A program made the position numbers and the translations under genes. From positions 1 to 64,000 of the forward strand of contig CAZEBB010000002.1 of assembly GCA_964510345.1 (NCBI GenBank): 64,000 nucleotides of DNA, in the 5' to 3' direction. The notes under the pieces were generated by a model. It was not told where the DNA came from and did no database searches. It was given only the letters and a program-made list of their open reading frames with translations. The stretch is from JAAYQA01 sp964510345 (GTDB lineage: Bacteria > Bacillota > Clostridia > Tissierellales > Peptoniphilaceae). Within the stretch, counting starts at the first letter, position 1; the number at the start of each line of letters is the position of its first letter. Of this stretch, positions 1 through 8,081 are shown in pieces.

Positions 1-1425
1 GGTGAGCCGCCCGTTATTGTAATGGTATTTGGCTGCGCTCGGTGGCGTCGCCGTCCCTTTTACCTCGGGAATCGGGAATTGAAGCTTTGTATTCGGGTCA
101 CTACCATTGGGTTGTAGCGTGGTCGTTCCGTTGGTCGGATAATAGGTTCCCGTTACAAATCCGGGAGCTGAAGTGTTCAGCTTAACTTTATAGCGCAAAG
201 TAACGGACTCGCCGGCTCCTAGATTCAGCGGACTCATACTGATGGTATTATTGGCAAATCCGACACTGATACCGTCAACCAATGTCCCCGGTGTCGATGT
301 GAGATAGTAGTCACCATCTGTCAGTGTGTCGCTGGAAGCCGGGAGAAAAGTGTTCCCATTTCGTACGATATTGATCATGGAACCCATCGGATCCACAACA
401 ATACCACCTTGTACGGTCGCCAAGGTTTGTTCAGCAATCGCTGCCAAAATAGGCCCTAAGTCCGAGCCGAATGTATTCGCAGTATAGTAATTGCTCTCCT
501 GACTGGCAATATTCTTCAAAATACTCAACGCTTGATTCAATGTTGCATTGTACTCTTCACGTGGGTCAATACCGATACTATACATCGTAAGACCAGGAAT
601 ATCCCTTTGCATACGATAGGCTTCAGAAATCGTCGTGACACCATTATTGTTTACGGTATAGCCGCCTCCGATTGTATACGTGTCAATAGAAGACTGATTT
701 GATGCAGGATCCAAATAATAAGATGAACCGTTTCCGCGTCGACCTGAAGAGTTAACATCGACTTTAAAATTGTAGCTTACCCCATTGTAGGTTTTTAACT
801 GAGTCGTAGAGTCGTTGCCTGATCCCGATAGTCCCGTCAAACTATATGTGGGGATACCGTCCGTAACGACGATAACCACTTTATTCGTCGCCGTACTCCC
901 GACAAGCATTTCTCTCGCCTTGATTAAACCGTCCTGAGTATACGTGCCTCCATCGGCGTTGAGTCCGTTAATCGCACTGGTAAGATTTGTTTTGGAATTC
1001 GTAAGCTCAACATTTCGAGTAGCTGTCTGTCCAAAAGTAACCAGTCCGACTCGAATTGGCTTTGTCGTATCCTCAAGAACTGTATTGACAAAGCTCGTAG
1101 CTGCAGTCTTTGCATTCGCTAATCGATTATTGTTATCCATACTGCCCGATCGGTCAAAGACCAGCACGATATCTGTCGGGACAGGCTCTGTAGACTGCTT
1201 CCCCTCCACTTTGAGCTCGATAATGTACTCGTCAGGATTGTCTCCGATACCCACGATATGTTTGGTGAGATCGGCCTGCGGATACTGATTTGTTATCGGA
1301 TCGGGGTTTAGGTAGTCCCCCTCCGCAGCGCGAGCCGCTTGAAACGGGATCATCGTCAAGATCATGATCAGTGCTAATAGGAGTGCGAGTCGCCGTTTCA
1401 AAAGCGTGTTCTTCATTCTTTCCAT
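1..1425 (-). CDS. von Willebrand factor A domain surface protein, 3' part missing (window edge)
   Basis: The open frame runs from an ATG at 1425 off the left edge (475 codons visible). The N-terminus is a signal peptide: basic MERMKNTLLKRR, a hydrophobic core, then a cleavage-like ARAA near residues 31-34. A vWA domain follows, with the metal-ion-dependent adhesion motif DRSGSMD at residues 91-97 and a later VVTDG strand. The rest is rich in Ser, Thr, Asn and Gly and resembles the beta-sandwich repeats of Gram-positive adhesins and pilus tip proteins. The start is chosen for AAAGGAAA a few bases upstream; a second in-frame ATG lies at 1416. A C-terminal sorting signal would lie outside the window. 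It probably acts in surface adhesion; the ligand is unknown. Confidence 0.85.
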   Translation of the reverse strand, partial: MERMKNTLLKRRLALLLALIMILTMIPFQAARAAEGDYLNPDPITNQYPQADLTKHIVGIGDNPDEYIIELKVEGKQSTEPVPTDIVLVFDRSGSMDNNNRLANAKTAATSFVNTVLEDTTKPIRVGLVTFGQTATRNVELTNSKTNLTSAINGLNADGGTYTQDGLIKAREMLVGSTATNKVVIVVTDGIPTYSLTGLSGSGNDSTTQLKTYNGVSYNFKVDVNSSGRRGNGSSYYLDPASNQSSIDTYTIGGGYTVNNNGVTTISEAYRMQRDIPGLTMYSIGIDPREEYNATLNQALSILKNIASQESNYYTANTFGSDLGPILAAIAEQTLATVQGGIVVDPMGSMINIVRNGNTFLPASSDTLTDGDYYLTSTPGTLVDGISVGFANNTISMSPLNLGAGESVTLRYKVKLNTSAPGFVTGTYYPTNGTTTLQPNGSDPNTKLQFPIPEVKGTATPPSAAKYHYNNGRLT

Positions 1426-1456
1426 ACTTTCATTTTCCTTTCTGTAGGAATTCGTT

Positions 1457-1498
1457 TTATGTAGTTGCGTCATTTCTGGATATGGCGTAACTACATAA
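1457..1498 (-). promoter_or_regulatory. Inverted repeat in the leader of the vWA gene
   Basis: The 13-base arms TTATGTAGTTGCG (1457-1469) and CGTAACTACATAA (1486-1498) are complementary except for one position and enclose a 16-nt loop. The repeat lies about 30 bp before the vWA start, inside the likely 5' untranslated region. No T-run follows on either strand, so it is not a standard terminator. It could be an RNA hairpin that affects expression or a protein-binding site. Confidence 0.55.
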
Positions 1499-1524
1499 TT
1501 TCTACAAATTTTTGTCTCCTTGTT

Positions 1525-1553
1525 AATATAACATATGTTGCAAGTTAACTCAA
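1525..1553 (-). promoter_or_regulatory. Candidate promoter of the vWA gene
   Basis: On the minus strand, TTGAGT (1548-1553) and TATATT (1525-1530) are separated by 17 bp. This gives a leader of roughly 95 nt that would contain the 1457-1498 hairpin. This is a match to the consensus only. Confidence 0.45.
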
Positions 1554-1844
1554 TTGAATATTGCATATTATTGAACCCACTTGCTGGGCATTGAGAATCG
1601 TTTTAGCGCGATTAACCCCGTATTAATCGCATTTAATTCCTCTTGCTCCCAAGACTAACCATTATTAACTCATAATTGAACTATGTTTTATTTATTATTT
1701 TTACATGATTATATATTTATTACTGTATTATAATTCTATTTGTCTTAAATATTGTTCGCAATTTGATTATTCATATATCTGTTATCAAAATAGTGATATC
1801 GTTTTTCTTTATATCAACGAAAGTTATTCCTCACATTAAATTCA
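1554..1844. other. AT-rich intergenic region
   Basis: No coding frame is supported between the vWA promoter and the marR promoter. The one feature seen is an 8-bp inverted repeat, GCGATTAA (1608-1615) and TTAATCGC (1623-1630), with a 7-nt spacer. It is a possible operator for the divergent vWA gene. Confidence 0.5.
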
Positions 1845-1878
1845 TTGACTTGTCAAGTAATATTTGGTACTCTATACT
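1845..1878 (+). promoter_or_regulatory. marR promoter with overlapping palindromic operator
   Basis: TTGTCA (1850-1855), a 17-bp spacer and TATACT (1873-1878) form a good sigma-A promoter. The -35 region is embedded in the palindrome TTGACTTGTCAA (1845-1856), which resembles MarR-family operators. This suggests autoregulation of the regulator and exporter genes downstream. The assignment rests on position and pattern. Confidence 0.6.
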
Positions 1879-1905
1879 TTGTCAATAAATGAAAGGAGAG
1901 CTTAC

Positions 1906-2376
1906 GTGCCCCTGTGCCAATACCATATCGGACGATGGATTTCCATCATCCACAGAAAATCTCAAATCTATATGAATCGCGAATGCAAAGCGCTGGACTT
2001 AAATGCAACGGAAGCGTTTTATCTCATGCACATCGGAAAGTTCGAGCCGGTGAAACAGTCGGAGATATCCGAACACCTCAGCATGGACGAAGCCCTTACG
2101 ACGCGGACGCTCCGCGTTATGGAAAAGAAGGACTTGCTCGTTCGCTATAAAGATGAAGAGGACAATCGCTGCCAGCGAGTGTCACTCACCGAGAAAGGGA
2201 AAAGCCTGCAACCGAAGATCAAGCAGATCCTCCGTAACTGGGTTCGCCTGCTGACAACGGATCTCCCGGAAGACGAGTTGCAGGAAGTCTCCCTGTTATT
2301 AGAAAAAATGGCAACCAAATCGATCTCCCTCGCGCATGAGGGAAAACATGATAAGAAAGGATGTGACAATGCTTGA
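1906..2376 (+). CDS. MarR-family transcriptional regulator
   Basis: 156 aa, a one-domain winged-helix regulator. The visible core runs from a helical N-terminus through the HTH (KQSEISEHLSMDEALTTRTLRVMEKKDLLVR, cited here as the region near residues 44-75) to the wing with DEEDNRCQRVSLTEKG. The start is GTG at 1906, set by AAAGGAGAG a few bases upstream; an upstream ATG at 1864 lies inside the promoter. The stop overlaps the start of the first ABC gene, so the three genes form one operon. MarR proteins next to multidrug exporters usually repress them until a toxic ligand binds; that role is inferred here. Confidence 0.88.
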   Translation: MPLCQYHIGRWISIIHRKSQIYMNRECKALDLNATEAFYLMHIGKFEPVKQSEISEHLSMDEALTTRTLRVMEKKDLLVRYKDEEDNRCQRVSLTEKGKSLQPKIKQILRNWVRLLTTDLPEDELQEVSLLLEKMATKSISLAHEGKHDKKGCDNA

Positions 2377-4097
2377 TCGGTAAACTCTTACCTTATATGA
2401 AGAAGTACAAATTCTACGCCATTCTCTGCCCCGTCATGATGGTTTTGGAAGTATTGGCGGATATCTTCGTTCCGTATCTGATGTCCTTTATCGTCGACGT
2501 CGGGATCGCCAACGGCGATATCAGCTATGTCGTCCGCATGGGAATCTATATGATTCTGATCGCCATGTTCGGCATGACGATGGGGGTCATCAGCTCGTTC
2601 TACGGAGCAAAGGCAGGCTATGGCTTTGCGGCTGAATTGCGCGCTGACGCATTCCGCGCGGTACAAGGCTTCTCGTTCGCCAATATCGACCAAATGAGCG
2701 TGCCCTCTCTGATCACACGACTCACAACCGACATCGACATGCTCGGTCAAGTCGCGATGATGACCCTGCGCATGGCGGTCCGCGCTCCGTTTATGATGGT
2801 CTTTGCGCTCATCATGTCCGTCTCGGTCAACGCACGGCTTTCGATCGTGTTTTTCGTCGCGATCCCGGTTGTGGTGATCGCCATCGGGATCCTCATGAAA
2901 AAAGCGATGCCGCTGTTTGAAATCGTCCAGACCAAAGTGGACCGGATCAACGGCATTGTACAGGAAGACCTCGTGGGTATTCGCATCATCAAGTCATTTA
3001 ACCGAAAGTCTCACGAAGAGGGCCGTTTCCTCGAGCGGAATGACGACTTGCTCGCAACTGGCCTGAAGGCCATTTCTCTCATCATCATGCTGATGCCGAT
3101 CCTCAACCTGGTCATCTACGCGTGCATTGTCGCCGTTCTCTGGTTTGGCGGAATGCAGGTCATGCAAGGGACGATGGGTTCAGGTGAGCTGATCGCTTTT
3201 GTTACGTACATCACGCAGATCATGATCTCTCTCATGATGCTTTCCTTCTACTTTATGATGATCACACGCGGAGCCGCGTCGGCACGCCGTGTCATCGAAG
3301 TGTTGGAGACAAAATCGGAAATCACAAATCCGGCGCAACCGGTATCGGAAGTGCCGGACGGCTCCATCGAATTTGATGATGTCTGTTTCCGCTACCCCGC
3401 CAGCGGTGAGAATATCTTAAAGGACATCGACCTCACGATTCGTTCAGGCGAGGTCATCGGCATTGTCGGTTCGACCGGTTCGTCCAAGTCGACGCTCGTG
3501 CAAATGATCCCGAGACTCTACGACGTGACCCAAGGTTCTGTGAAAGTCGGAGGAGTCGATGTAAAAGACTACGACTTGGAACTCCTTCGGGACGAAGTCG
3601 CCTTCGTACTCCAAAAGAACACGCTCGTTACGGGAACCATACGCAGCAATATGCAATGGGGAGACGAAAACGCGACGGACGATCAGATCATCGACGCGCT
3701 GAAAAAAGCGCAGGCCTGGGAGTTCGTCTCGCAGTACGATGACCCATTAGGCTATCACGTGGAGCAGGGCGGCAAGAACTTCTCCGGAGGGCAGCGCCAA
3801 CGCCTCACGATCGCCCGCGCTCTCGTCAAACACCCGAAGATCTTGATCTTGGACGACTCGACGAGCGCCGTCGACATGACGACGGACGCCAAGATTCGAC
3901 GCACGTTCCGAGAAGATCTCGGCCACATCACGACGATCATCATCGCCCAGCGGATCGCCTCCGTCATGGATGCAGACCGCATCATCGTCATGGAGCACGG
4001 GAAAGTAGAAGCGATCGGCACGCATCAAGAGCTCATGCAGTCCTCCCCGACCTATAATGAGATTTTCGAATCGCAACAAAGGGGGTTAAGCGCATGA
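2373..4097 (+). CDS. Heterodimeric multidrug-type ABC exporter, degenerate-site half
   Basis: 574 aa, a half-transporter with an N-terminal six-helix exporter domain (about residues 15-310) and a C-terminal ATPase. The ATPase has a Walker A near residue 366 reading GSTGSSKST (Ser where Gly is usual before Lys), an intact signature FSGGQRQR, Walker B ending LDD instead of LDE, and Gln in place of the switch His (IIIAQR). These changes mark the catalytically weak partner of exporters such as TM287/TM288. The start is TTG at 2373, overlapping the marR stop, with AAGAAAGG upstream. The second subunit starts in the last codons (ATGA overlap). Substrate is unknown. Confidence 0.9.
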   Translation: MIGKLLPYMKKYKFYAILCPVMMVLEVLADIFVPYLMSFIVDVGIANGDISYVVRMGIYMILIAMFGMTMGVISSFYGAKAGYGFAAELRADAFRAVQGFSFANIDQMSVPSLITRLTTDIDMLGQVAMMTLRMAVRAPFMMVFALIMSVSVNARLSIVFFVAIPVVVIAIGILMKKAMPLFEIVQTKVDRINGIVQEDLVGIRIIKSFNRKSHEEGRFLERNDDLLATGLKAISLIIMLMPILNLVIYACIVAVLWFGGMQVMQGTMGSGELIAFVTYITQIMISLMMLSFYFMMITRGAASARRVIEVLETKSEITNPAQPVSEVPDGSIEFDDVCFRYPASGENILKDIDLTIRSGEVIGIVGSTGSSKSTLVQMIPRLYDVTQGSVKVGGVDVKDYDLELLRDEVAFVLQKNTLVTGTIRSNMQWGDENATDDQIIDALKKAQAWEFVSQYDDPLGYHVEQGGKNFSGGQRQRLTIARALVKHPKILILDDSTSAVDMTTDAKIRRTFREDLGHITTIIIAQRIASVMDADRIIVMEHGKVEAIGTHQELMQSSPTYNEIFESQQRGLSA

Positions 4098-5938
4098 ACC
4101 ACGGAAAAGGACAACGTATGGGCAAAGGCGGAATGACTCCCAACAACCCGATGCAAACCATTCGGCGGCTGTTCGGATACTTTCAGTATTACCGAATTTC
4201 ATTTATTGTCGGCTTGATATTGATCGTGTTTTCTTCGGTCGGTTCCGTCGCCGCGAACGGGCTCCTAAGCCCGATCATCGACTCGCTCCTGATCGACCGC
4301 AGTGTATCGATCCTCGCCCGGTACTTGGCCATAATGATCGTATTAGTGATCGGGATCTCTCTGAGCCAATACTTTGGCAGTTTATTTATGGCGAGAGTCG
4401 CTCAACGCATCGTACACCGCATACGGGGTGAGTTGTTCTCCAAACTTCAACGACTCCCGATCCGCTATTTCGACACACGCGGTCACGGCGAAATCATGTC
4501 GTCCTTTACGAACGATATGGATCTTCTCAATCAGTCGTTAGAACAAAGTGTCGCACAGATCCTGATCTCTATCGTTACCCTTGTGGGGACCTTCATCATG
4601 ATGATCGTACTGAGCCCCATTTTGACCTTGGTAGTGGTTGGAATGCTCGTCGTCATGATGCTAGTCGTACAGTTCATCGCGAAAAAGAGCGGAAAGAATT
4701 TCAGAGAGCGTCAGGCTTCCATCGCCGACATGAACTCGTATGTCGAAGAGATGATGACAGCACAGCGCGTCGTGAAAGTCTTCAACTACGAAGAACGCGC
4801 CACGGAAGAATTCCTGGAAAAAACAGATGGATTGAGGAAATCGAGCACAAGAGCCTCCACCTATGGCGTCATGCTGATGCCCGTTATGGGAAACCTCTCT
4901 TTCGTACTGTACGCACTCGTCGCCATCGGAGGGGGCATCCTCGCGATCCGCAATGTGATGACCATCGGGAATATCGCGTCCTTCCTACAGTACACGAGGA
5001 CGATCTCCCGCCCGATCACTCAAGTATCCAATCAGCTGAACTCGATCTTTGCGTCGATTGCAGGCGCCGAGCGGATCTTTTCCATTCTCGATTCGGAAGA
5101 AGAGCAAATGGAGGACCCGGTTTACCTTGAAGACGACTGCACCGGTCGAAACGGACTCTGTTGGGTCGTCCCTCAGGAGGACGGTACGAAAACGCGCGTA
5201 CCCGTCGCCGGCGACATCCGCTTCTATGATGTCGATTTTGGCTATATAGAAGGAAAACCTGTATTAAGAGACATCTCGCTGTTCGCGAAAGCCGGGCAAA
5301 AGATCGCCTTTGTCGGCTCCACCGGCGCCGGCAAGACGACCATCACCAACTTGATCAATCGCTTCTACGACATCAACGACGGAAAGATTACCGTCGACGG
5401 CATTGAGATCTCCCGCATCAGCCGAACCGACTTGCGCAGCATTATGAGTGTGGTATTGCAAGATGTGCACCTCTTTGAAGGCACCATCGCCTATAATATC
5501 CGCTACGGGCGACTCGATGCAAGTGACGAAGATGTCATCAAAGCGGCAAAATTGGCGAATGCGCACGACTTTATCTCGCAATTAAAGGACGGCTACGACA
5601 CCTATCTCACTGCAGATGGCGGCAGCCTGTCGCAGGGCGAACGCCAGCTGATCTCCATCGCGCGGGCCGCCATCGCCGACCCGGTGATTTTGATTTTGGA
5701 CGAAGCGACCTCTTCCGTCGACACGAGAACGGAGCAGTTGATCGAAAGAGGCATGGATGAGCTCATGAAAGGGCGCACTACTTTTGTCATCGCCCACCGA
5801 CTCTCTACCGTTCGACGTAGCAATGCGATCCTCGTACTTGAAGACGGAAAGATCGTCGAACGAGGCGACCACGATGACCTCATCGCACAAAAAGGGCGCT
5901 ACTACGATCTCAATATGGGCAGTGTAGAGCTCGAATAA
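4094..5938 (+). CDS. Heterodimeric multidrug-type ABC exporter, catalytic half
   Basis: 614 aa. It has six predicted helices followed by an ATPase domain with Walker A GSTGAGKTT, Walker B ILILDEATSSVD and a normal switch His (IAHRLSTV). Its signature is LSQGERQ, not LSGGQ, which is the expected complement to the degenerate partner encoded just upstream. Together the two proteins should make one full and one weak ATP site. The extra stretch between membrane and ATPase domains (about residues 345-375, with CTGRNGLCW) is typical of this subunit class. A strong bidirectional terminator follows. Confidence 0.9.
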   Translation: MNHGKGQRMGKGGMTPNNPMQTIRRLFGYFQYYRISFIVGLILIVFSSVGSVAANGLLSPIIDSLLIDRSVSILARYLAIMIVLVIGISLSQYFGSLFMARVAQRIVHRIRGELFSKLQRLPIRYFDTRGHGEIMSSFTNDMDLLNQSLEQSVAQILISIVTLVGTFIMMIVLSPILTLVVVGMLVVMMLVVQFIAKKSGKNFRERQASIADMNSYVEEMMTAQRVVKVFNYEERATEEFLEKTDGLRKSSTRASTYGVMLMPVMGNLSFVLYALVAIGGGILAIRNVMTIGNIASFLQYTRTISRPITQVSNQLNSIFASIAGAERIFSILDSEEEQMEDPVYLEDDCTGRNGLCWVVPQEDGTKTRVPVAGDIRFYDVDFGYIEGKPVLRDISLFAKAGQKIAFVGSTGAGKTTITNLINRFYDINDGKITVDGIEISRISRTDLRSIMSVVLQDVHLFEGTIAYNIRYGRLDASDEDVIKAAKLANAHDFISQLKDGYDTYLTADGGSLSQGERQLISIARAAIADPVILILDEATSSVDTRTEQLIERGMDELMKGRTTFVIAHRLSTVRRSNAILVLEDGKIVERGDHDDLIAQKGRYYDLNMGSVELE

Positions 5939-5955
5939 ATACCCGGTTCAAATAT

Positions 5956-5987
5956 AAAACAGCGCCAACAATATTTGGCGCTGTTTT
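5956..5987. terminator. Bidirectional terminator after the ABC exporter
   Basis: AAAACAGCGCCAA (5956-5968) pairs with TTGGCGCTGTTTT (5975-5987) around a 6-nt loop. A/T runs on both sides let it serve the exporter operon on the plus strand and blaI on the minus strand. Confidence 0.85.
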
Positions 5988-6002
5988 ATATAGTTATTCA
6001 AT

Positions 6003-6383
6003 TTACAATTCGGGTTTCCGCTCGGTAAGGAGTCTTTTCATTTCCGTCACATCCGCTTTCGTAAGCGCTGTATTCTCGATGAAAACTTCAAAAAAGTGTA
6101 GTACGGAATTGCCAAAGGACTGTTCGATGATCAATCGTATGGCTTGAAATGCAACCTCGTCTCTCTGTATGATCGCTTTGATCGTGTAGTTGGGGTATCT
6201 TCTGGAGATCGCACCTTTCTGCAGCAGGCGGCTAAAATAGACGTAATTGGATGTTTTGTTCCACCCGTGTTTCTTCATCAGTATTTCGGATGCATCTTTC
6301 GCTGTGATTTCGTGGTTTTCGTCGGTCAATGCATCATCCCAGATAATCTCCATCACTTTTCTCTCATTGTCTGATAACTTCAT
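6003..6383 (-). CDS. BlaI/MecI/CopY-family repressor
   Basis: 126 aa. The N-terminal winged helix begins MKLSDNERKVMEIIWD, followed by the family-typical pattern around TAKDASEILMKKHGWNKTSNYVYFSRLLQKG and a C-terminal helical dimerization region. The start is the ATG at 6383 because AAGGGGTGG lies just upstream; an earlier ATG at 6404 has no such site. BlaI members usually pair with the sensor protease BlaR1/MecR1, but none is encoded nearby, so it may act alone (CopY-like) on a distant target. No metal-binding CxC tail of the CopY type is visible. Confidence 0.82.
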   Translation of the reverse strand: MKLSDNERKVMEIIWDDALTDENHEITAKDASEILMKKHGWNKTSNYVYFSRLLQKGAISRRYPNYTIKAIIQRDEVAFQAIRLIIEQSFGNSVLHFFEVFIENTALTKADVTEMKRLLTERKPEL

Positions 6384-6504
6384 TGTTCCACCCCTTTCGA
6401 ACATATCCGTTATTTATCTTATCGTAACATAGAATGTGTACTAATACAATAGGCTTTTAATTATATACACGGTAAACATTTCGTTGACAATGTTTAATAT
6501 ACAT

Positions 6505-6530
6505 TAAAAAAGGACTTCTTACAAGTCCTT
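6505..6530 (-). terminator. Terminator of the dlt operon
   Basis: On the minus strand, AAGGACTT (6523-6530), loop, AAGTCCTT (6510-6517) and six T. The 5' arm overlaps the dltX stop codon, which supports dltX as the last gene of the operon. Confidence 0.85.
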
Positions 6531-6678
6531 AAAAATTATTGTAAATAAACGCCGGTGCGCCGGCATCCTGCGAGAATAGAAAGTATAGCAGGATGGCCAT
6601 GAGCAACAGGTAGAACAAGATCGTATACCGAACGGTCTCACGCCCATTATTTTTCTTTGAATTCGAGGAGTCCTTCAT
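6529..6678 (-). CDS. dltX: DltX, small D-alanylation membrane protein
   Basis: 49 aa. A basic, Asn-rich N-terminus (MKDSSNSKKNNGRETVRY) is followed by one membrane helix (TILFYLLLMAILLYFLF) and the C-terminal motif FIYNNF. DltX proteins are single-helix and end in a very similar FIYNEF-type motif, which is known to be needed to move D-alanine across the membrane to DltD. The frame overlaps the last 32 bases of dltD in another frame; AAAGGGTGGG upstream of the ATG at 6678 supports translation. In many Firmicutes dltX is the first gene of the operon; here it is last. The terminator overlaps its stop codon. Confidence 0.85.
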   Translation of the reverse strand: MKDSSNSKKNNGRETVRYTILFYLLLMAILLYFLFSQDAGAPAFIYNNF

Positions 6679-7813
6679 CGACAGACACCCACCCTTTCTC
6701 TCCGATGTGCACGAGATCTTTCAAGAAATAAGGCTCATACGCCTGATCACTTAGATCCAACAACGAAACATCATGATTCTTCGCTATCTCTGCAATACGC
6801 TGCTGATAGTTTTCGCGTTTCTCTTTCGAAAAGCCGATCTCATCCATCCACTTCCCGTGAAGCGGCAAGTTGATGAGAAGCACTTCAAGCCCTTGCTCTC
6901 GCGCGATATCCAAGAACAGCTGCAGGTCGTCGTACTCGGGCGATCCGGGGTCCAATGCGCCGACACTTGACTCCTTGACAATGTCATACTCACCTTCGAC
7001 ATAGGTTTCAAAATAATGGTCATCGACATAGAAGTCATTGTTGGTTACCTTCGAAGCTGAATTTTCCTCTGCTTCCTTGCGCATTTGCACGAAGTTGATA
7101 GGAGGCACCGATTCAGGTGTTTCTTCCCTTGCCCATCTCGTGAAATCTACCGCTCGCGTGGTGTAAAGCATCCGAAGCTTGTTTTTCCAACTCTCTTTAG
7201 CTAACAAAATCTTCGTCTTTGCACGATCCACCGTGCCCCCCCGCTGAGCGCTTCCATAAACCGAGGTCACATTGTCTCGATAGGCTGACACCCCTTCCGT
7301 CACTTCGACAACTCGCGAATAGAATTGCTCCTTTGTTCTTTGCGACAGTTTTTCGTTGCCAAAAAATGCGTCGATCGTGCTCATCGATAACTTCGCCGGT
7401 AAGATGGCCGGGTCGATCCCCTTTTGACTGAACCATTGCGGGGACAAGATGAGCGCTACCTTTCGACTCGAAACCGATTCTCCGATGGCCCCAAGGATTC
7501 CCGCATGCACAAGTGACTGATAGCCTCCCTGCCCGACTTTAAGCAAATTGAAGGTCTTCACCTGAAACAAGTTAAAAGGATAACTCGCCGCACCGGTGTC
7601 AGATGCGAATTCAGAAGAGCCCATCAGCACCATCGTCCCCTCGTCGATGACCCGCGTCATGTTCGACGGGATGGCAAATTTTTCATCTGAACCCAAGTTT
7701 CGCATAAAGCGGGTCGGAATCTCTGCGATCCTATGGTCAGCGAGTGTCCCTGCGACGAAGAATGTGAGCACCACAAGAAAAAGGGCGATGAAAAACCCTT
7801 TCACCTTGGTCAT
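6647..7813 (-). CDS. dltD: DltD, D-alanyl-lipoteichoic acid acyltransferase
   Basis: 388 aa. One N-terminal membrane anchor (residues about 5-25) and an extracytoplasmic SGNH-like domain. The catalytic Ser block is VLMGSSEF near residue 60, and the C-terminal block is KDLVHIGEKGW, with the Asp-x-x-His pair. DltD transfers D-alanine to the teichoic acid chain outside the cell. The start at 7813 overlaps the dltC stop (ATGA); a longer frame to 7843 would run into dltC. It ends only after dltX has started in another frame. Confidence 0.93.
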   Translation of the reverse strand: MTKVKGFFIALFLVVLTFFVAGTLADHRIAEIPTRFMRNLGSDEKFAIPSNMTRVIDEGTMVLMGSSEFASDTGAASYPFNLFQVKTFNLLKVGQGGYQSLVHAGILGAIGESVSSRKVALILSPQWFSQKGIDPAILPAKLSMSTIDAFFGNEKLSQRTKEQFYSRVVEVTEGVSAYRDNVTSVYGSAQRGGTVDRAKTKILLAKESWKNKLRMLYTTRAVDFTRWAREETPESVPPINFVQMRKEAEENSASKVTNNDFYVDDHYFETYVEGEYDIVKESSVGALDPGSPEYDDLQLFLDIAREQGLEVLLINLPLHGKWMDEIGFSKEKRENYQQRIAEIAKNHDVSLLDLSDQAYEPYFLKDLVHIGEKGWVSVDEGLLEFKEK

Positions 7814-8046
7814 TCGTCGACTTTTTCCTTCACAACCGCACAAATCTTGTTCGGTGTGTCGAAGTCCTCGCGCTCCACTTCGGTCGGGGAAATCACAATG
7901 TCGAACTCTTCTTCGAGCTCTACGATTACGTCGACGACGCCTAGTGAATCCAAGAGTCCGGTCTCAAATAAGTTGACATCGCGATCTGTTCGCAAGCTAT
8001 CTTCTCCTGTGACATTGACCAGAATTTCAATAATTTTCTCTTCCAT
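7810..8046 (-). CDS. dltC: DltC, D-alanyl carrier protein
   Basis: 78 aa, an acyl-carrier-type four-helix protein. The 4'-phosphopantetheine attachment Ser is in LLDSLG at residue 34. It carries D-alanine activated by DltA to the membrane protein DltB. Size and acidity (many Glu and Asp) match the family. It lies 35 bp after dltB and its stop overlaps the dltD start. Confidence 0.95.
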   Translation of the reverse strand: MEEKIIEILVNVTGEDSLRTDRDVNLFETGLLDSLGVVDVIVELEEEFDIVISPTEVEREDFDTPNKICAVVKEKVDE

Positions 8047-8081
8047 AATCTTCTCCTTTCATAGCATAGGGTAATGACTTT

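Noticed and set aside
6003..6383. BlaI-BlaR1 beta-lactam resistance system
   Set aside because: No BlaR1/MecR1 sensor and no beta-lactamase or PBP gene adjoins the repressor.
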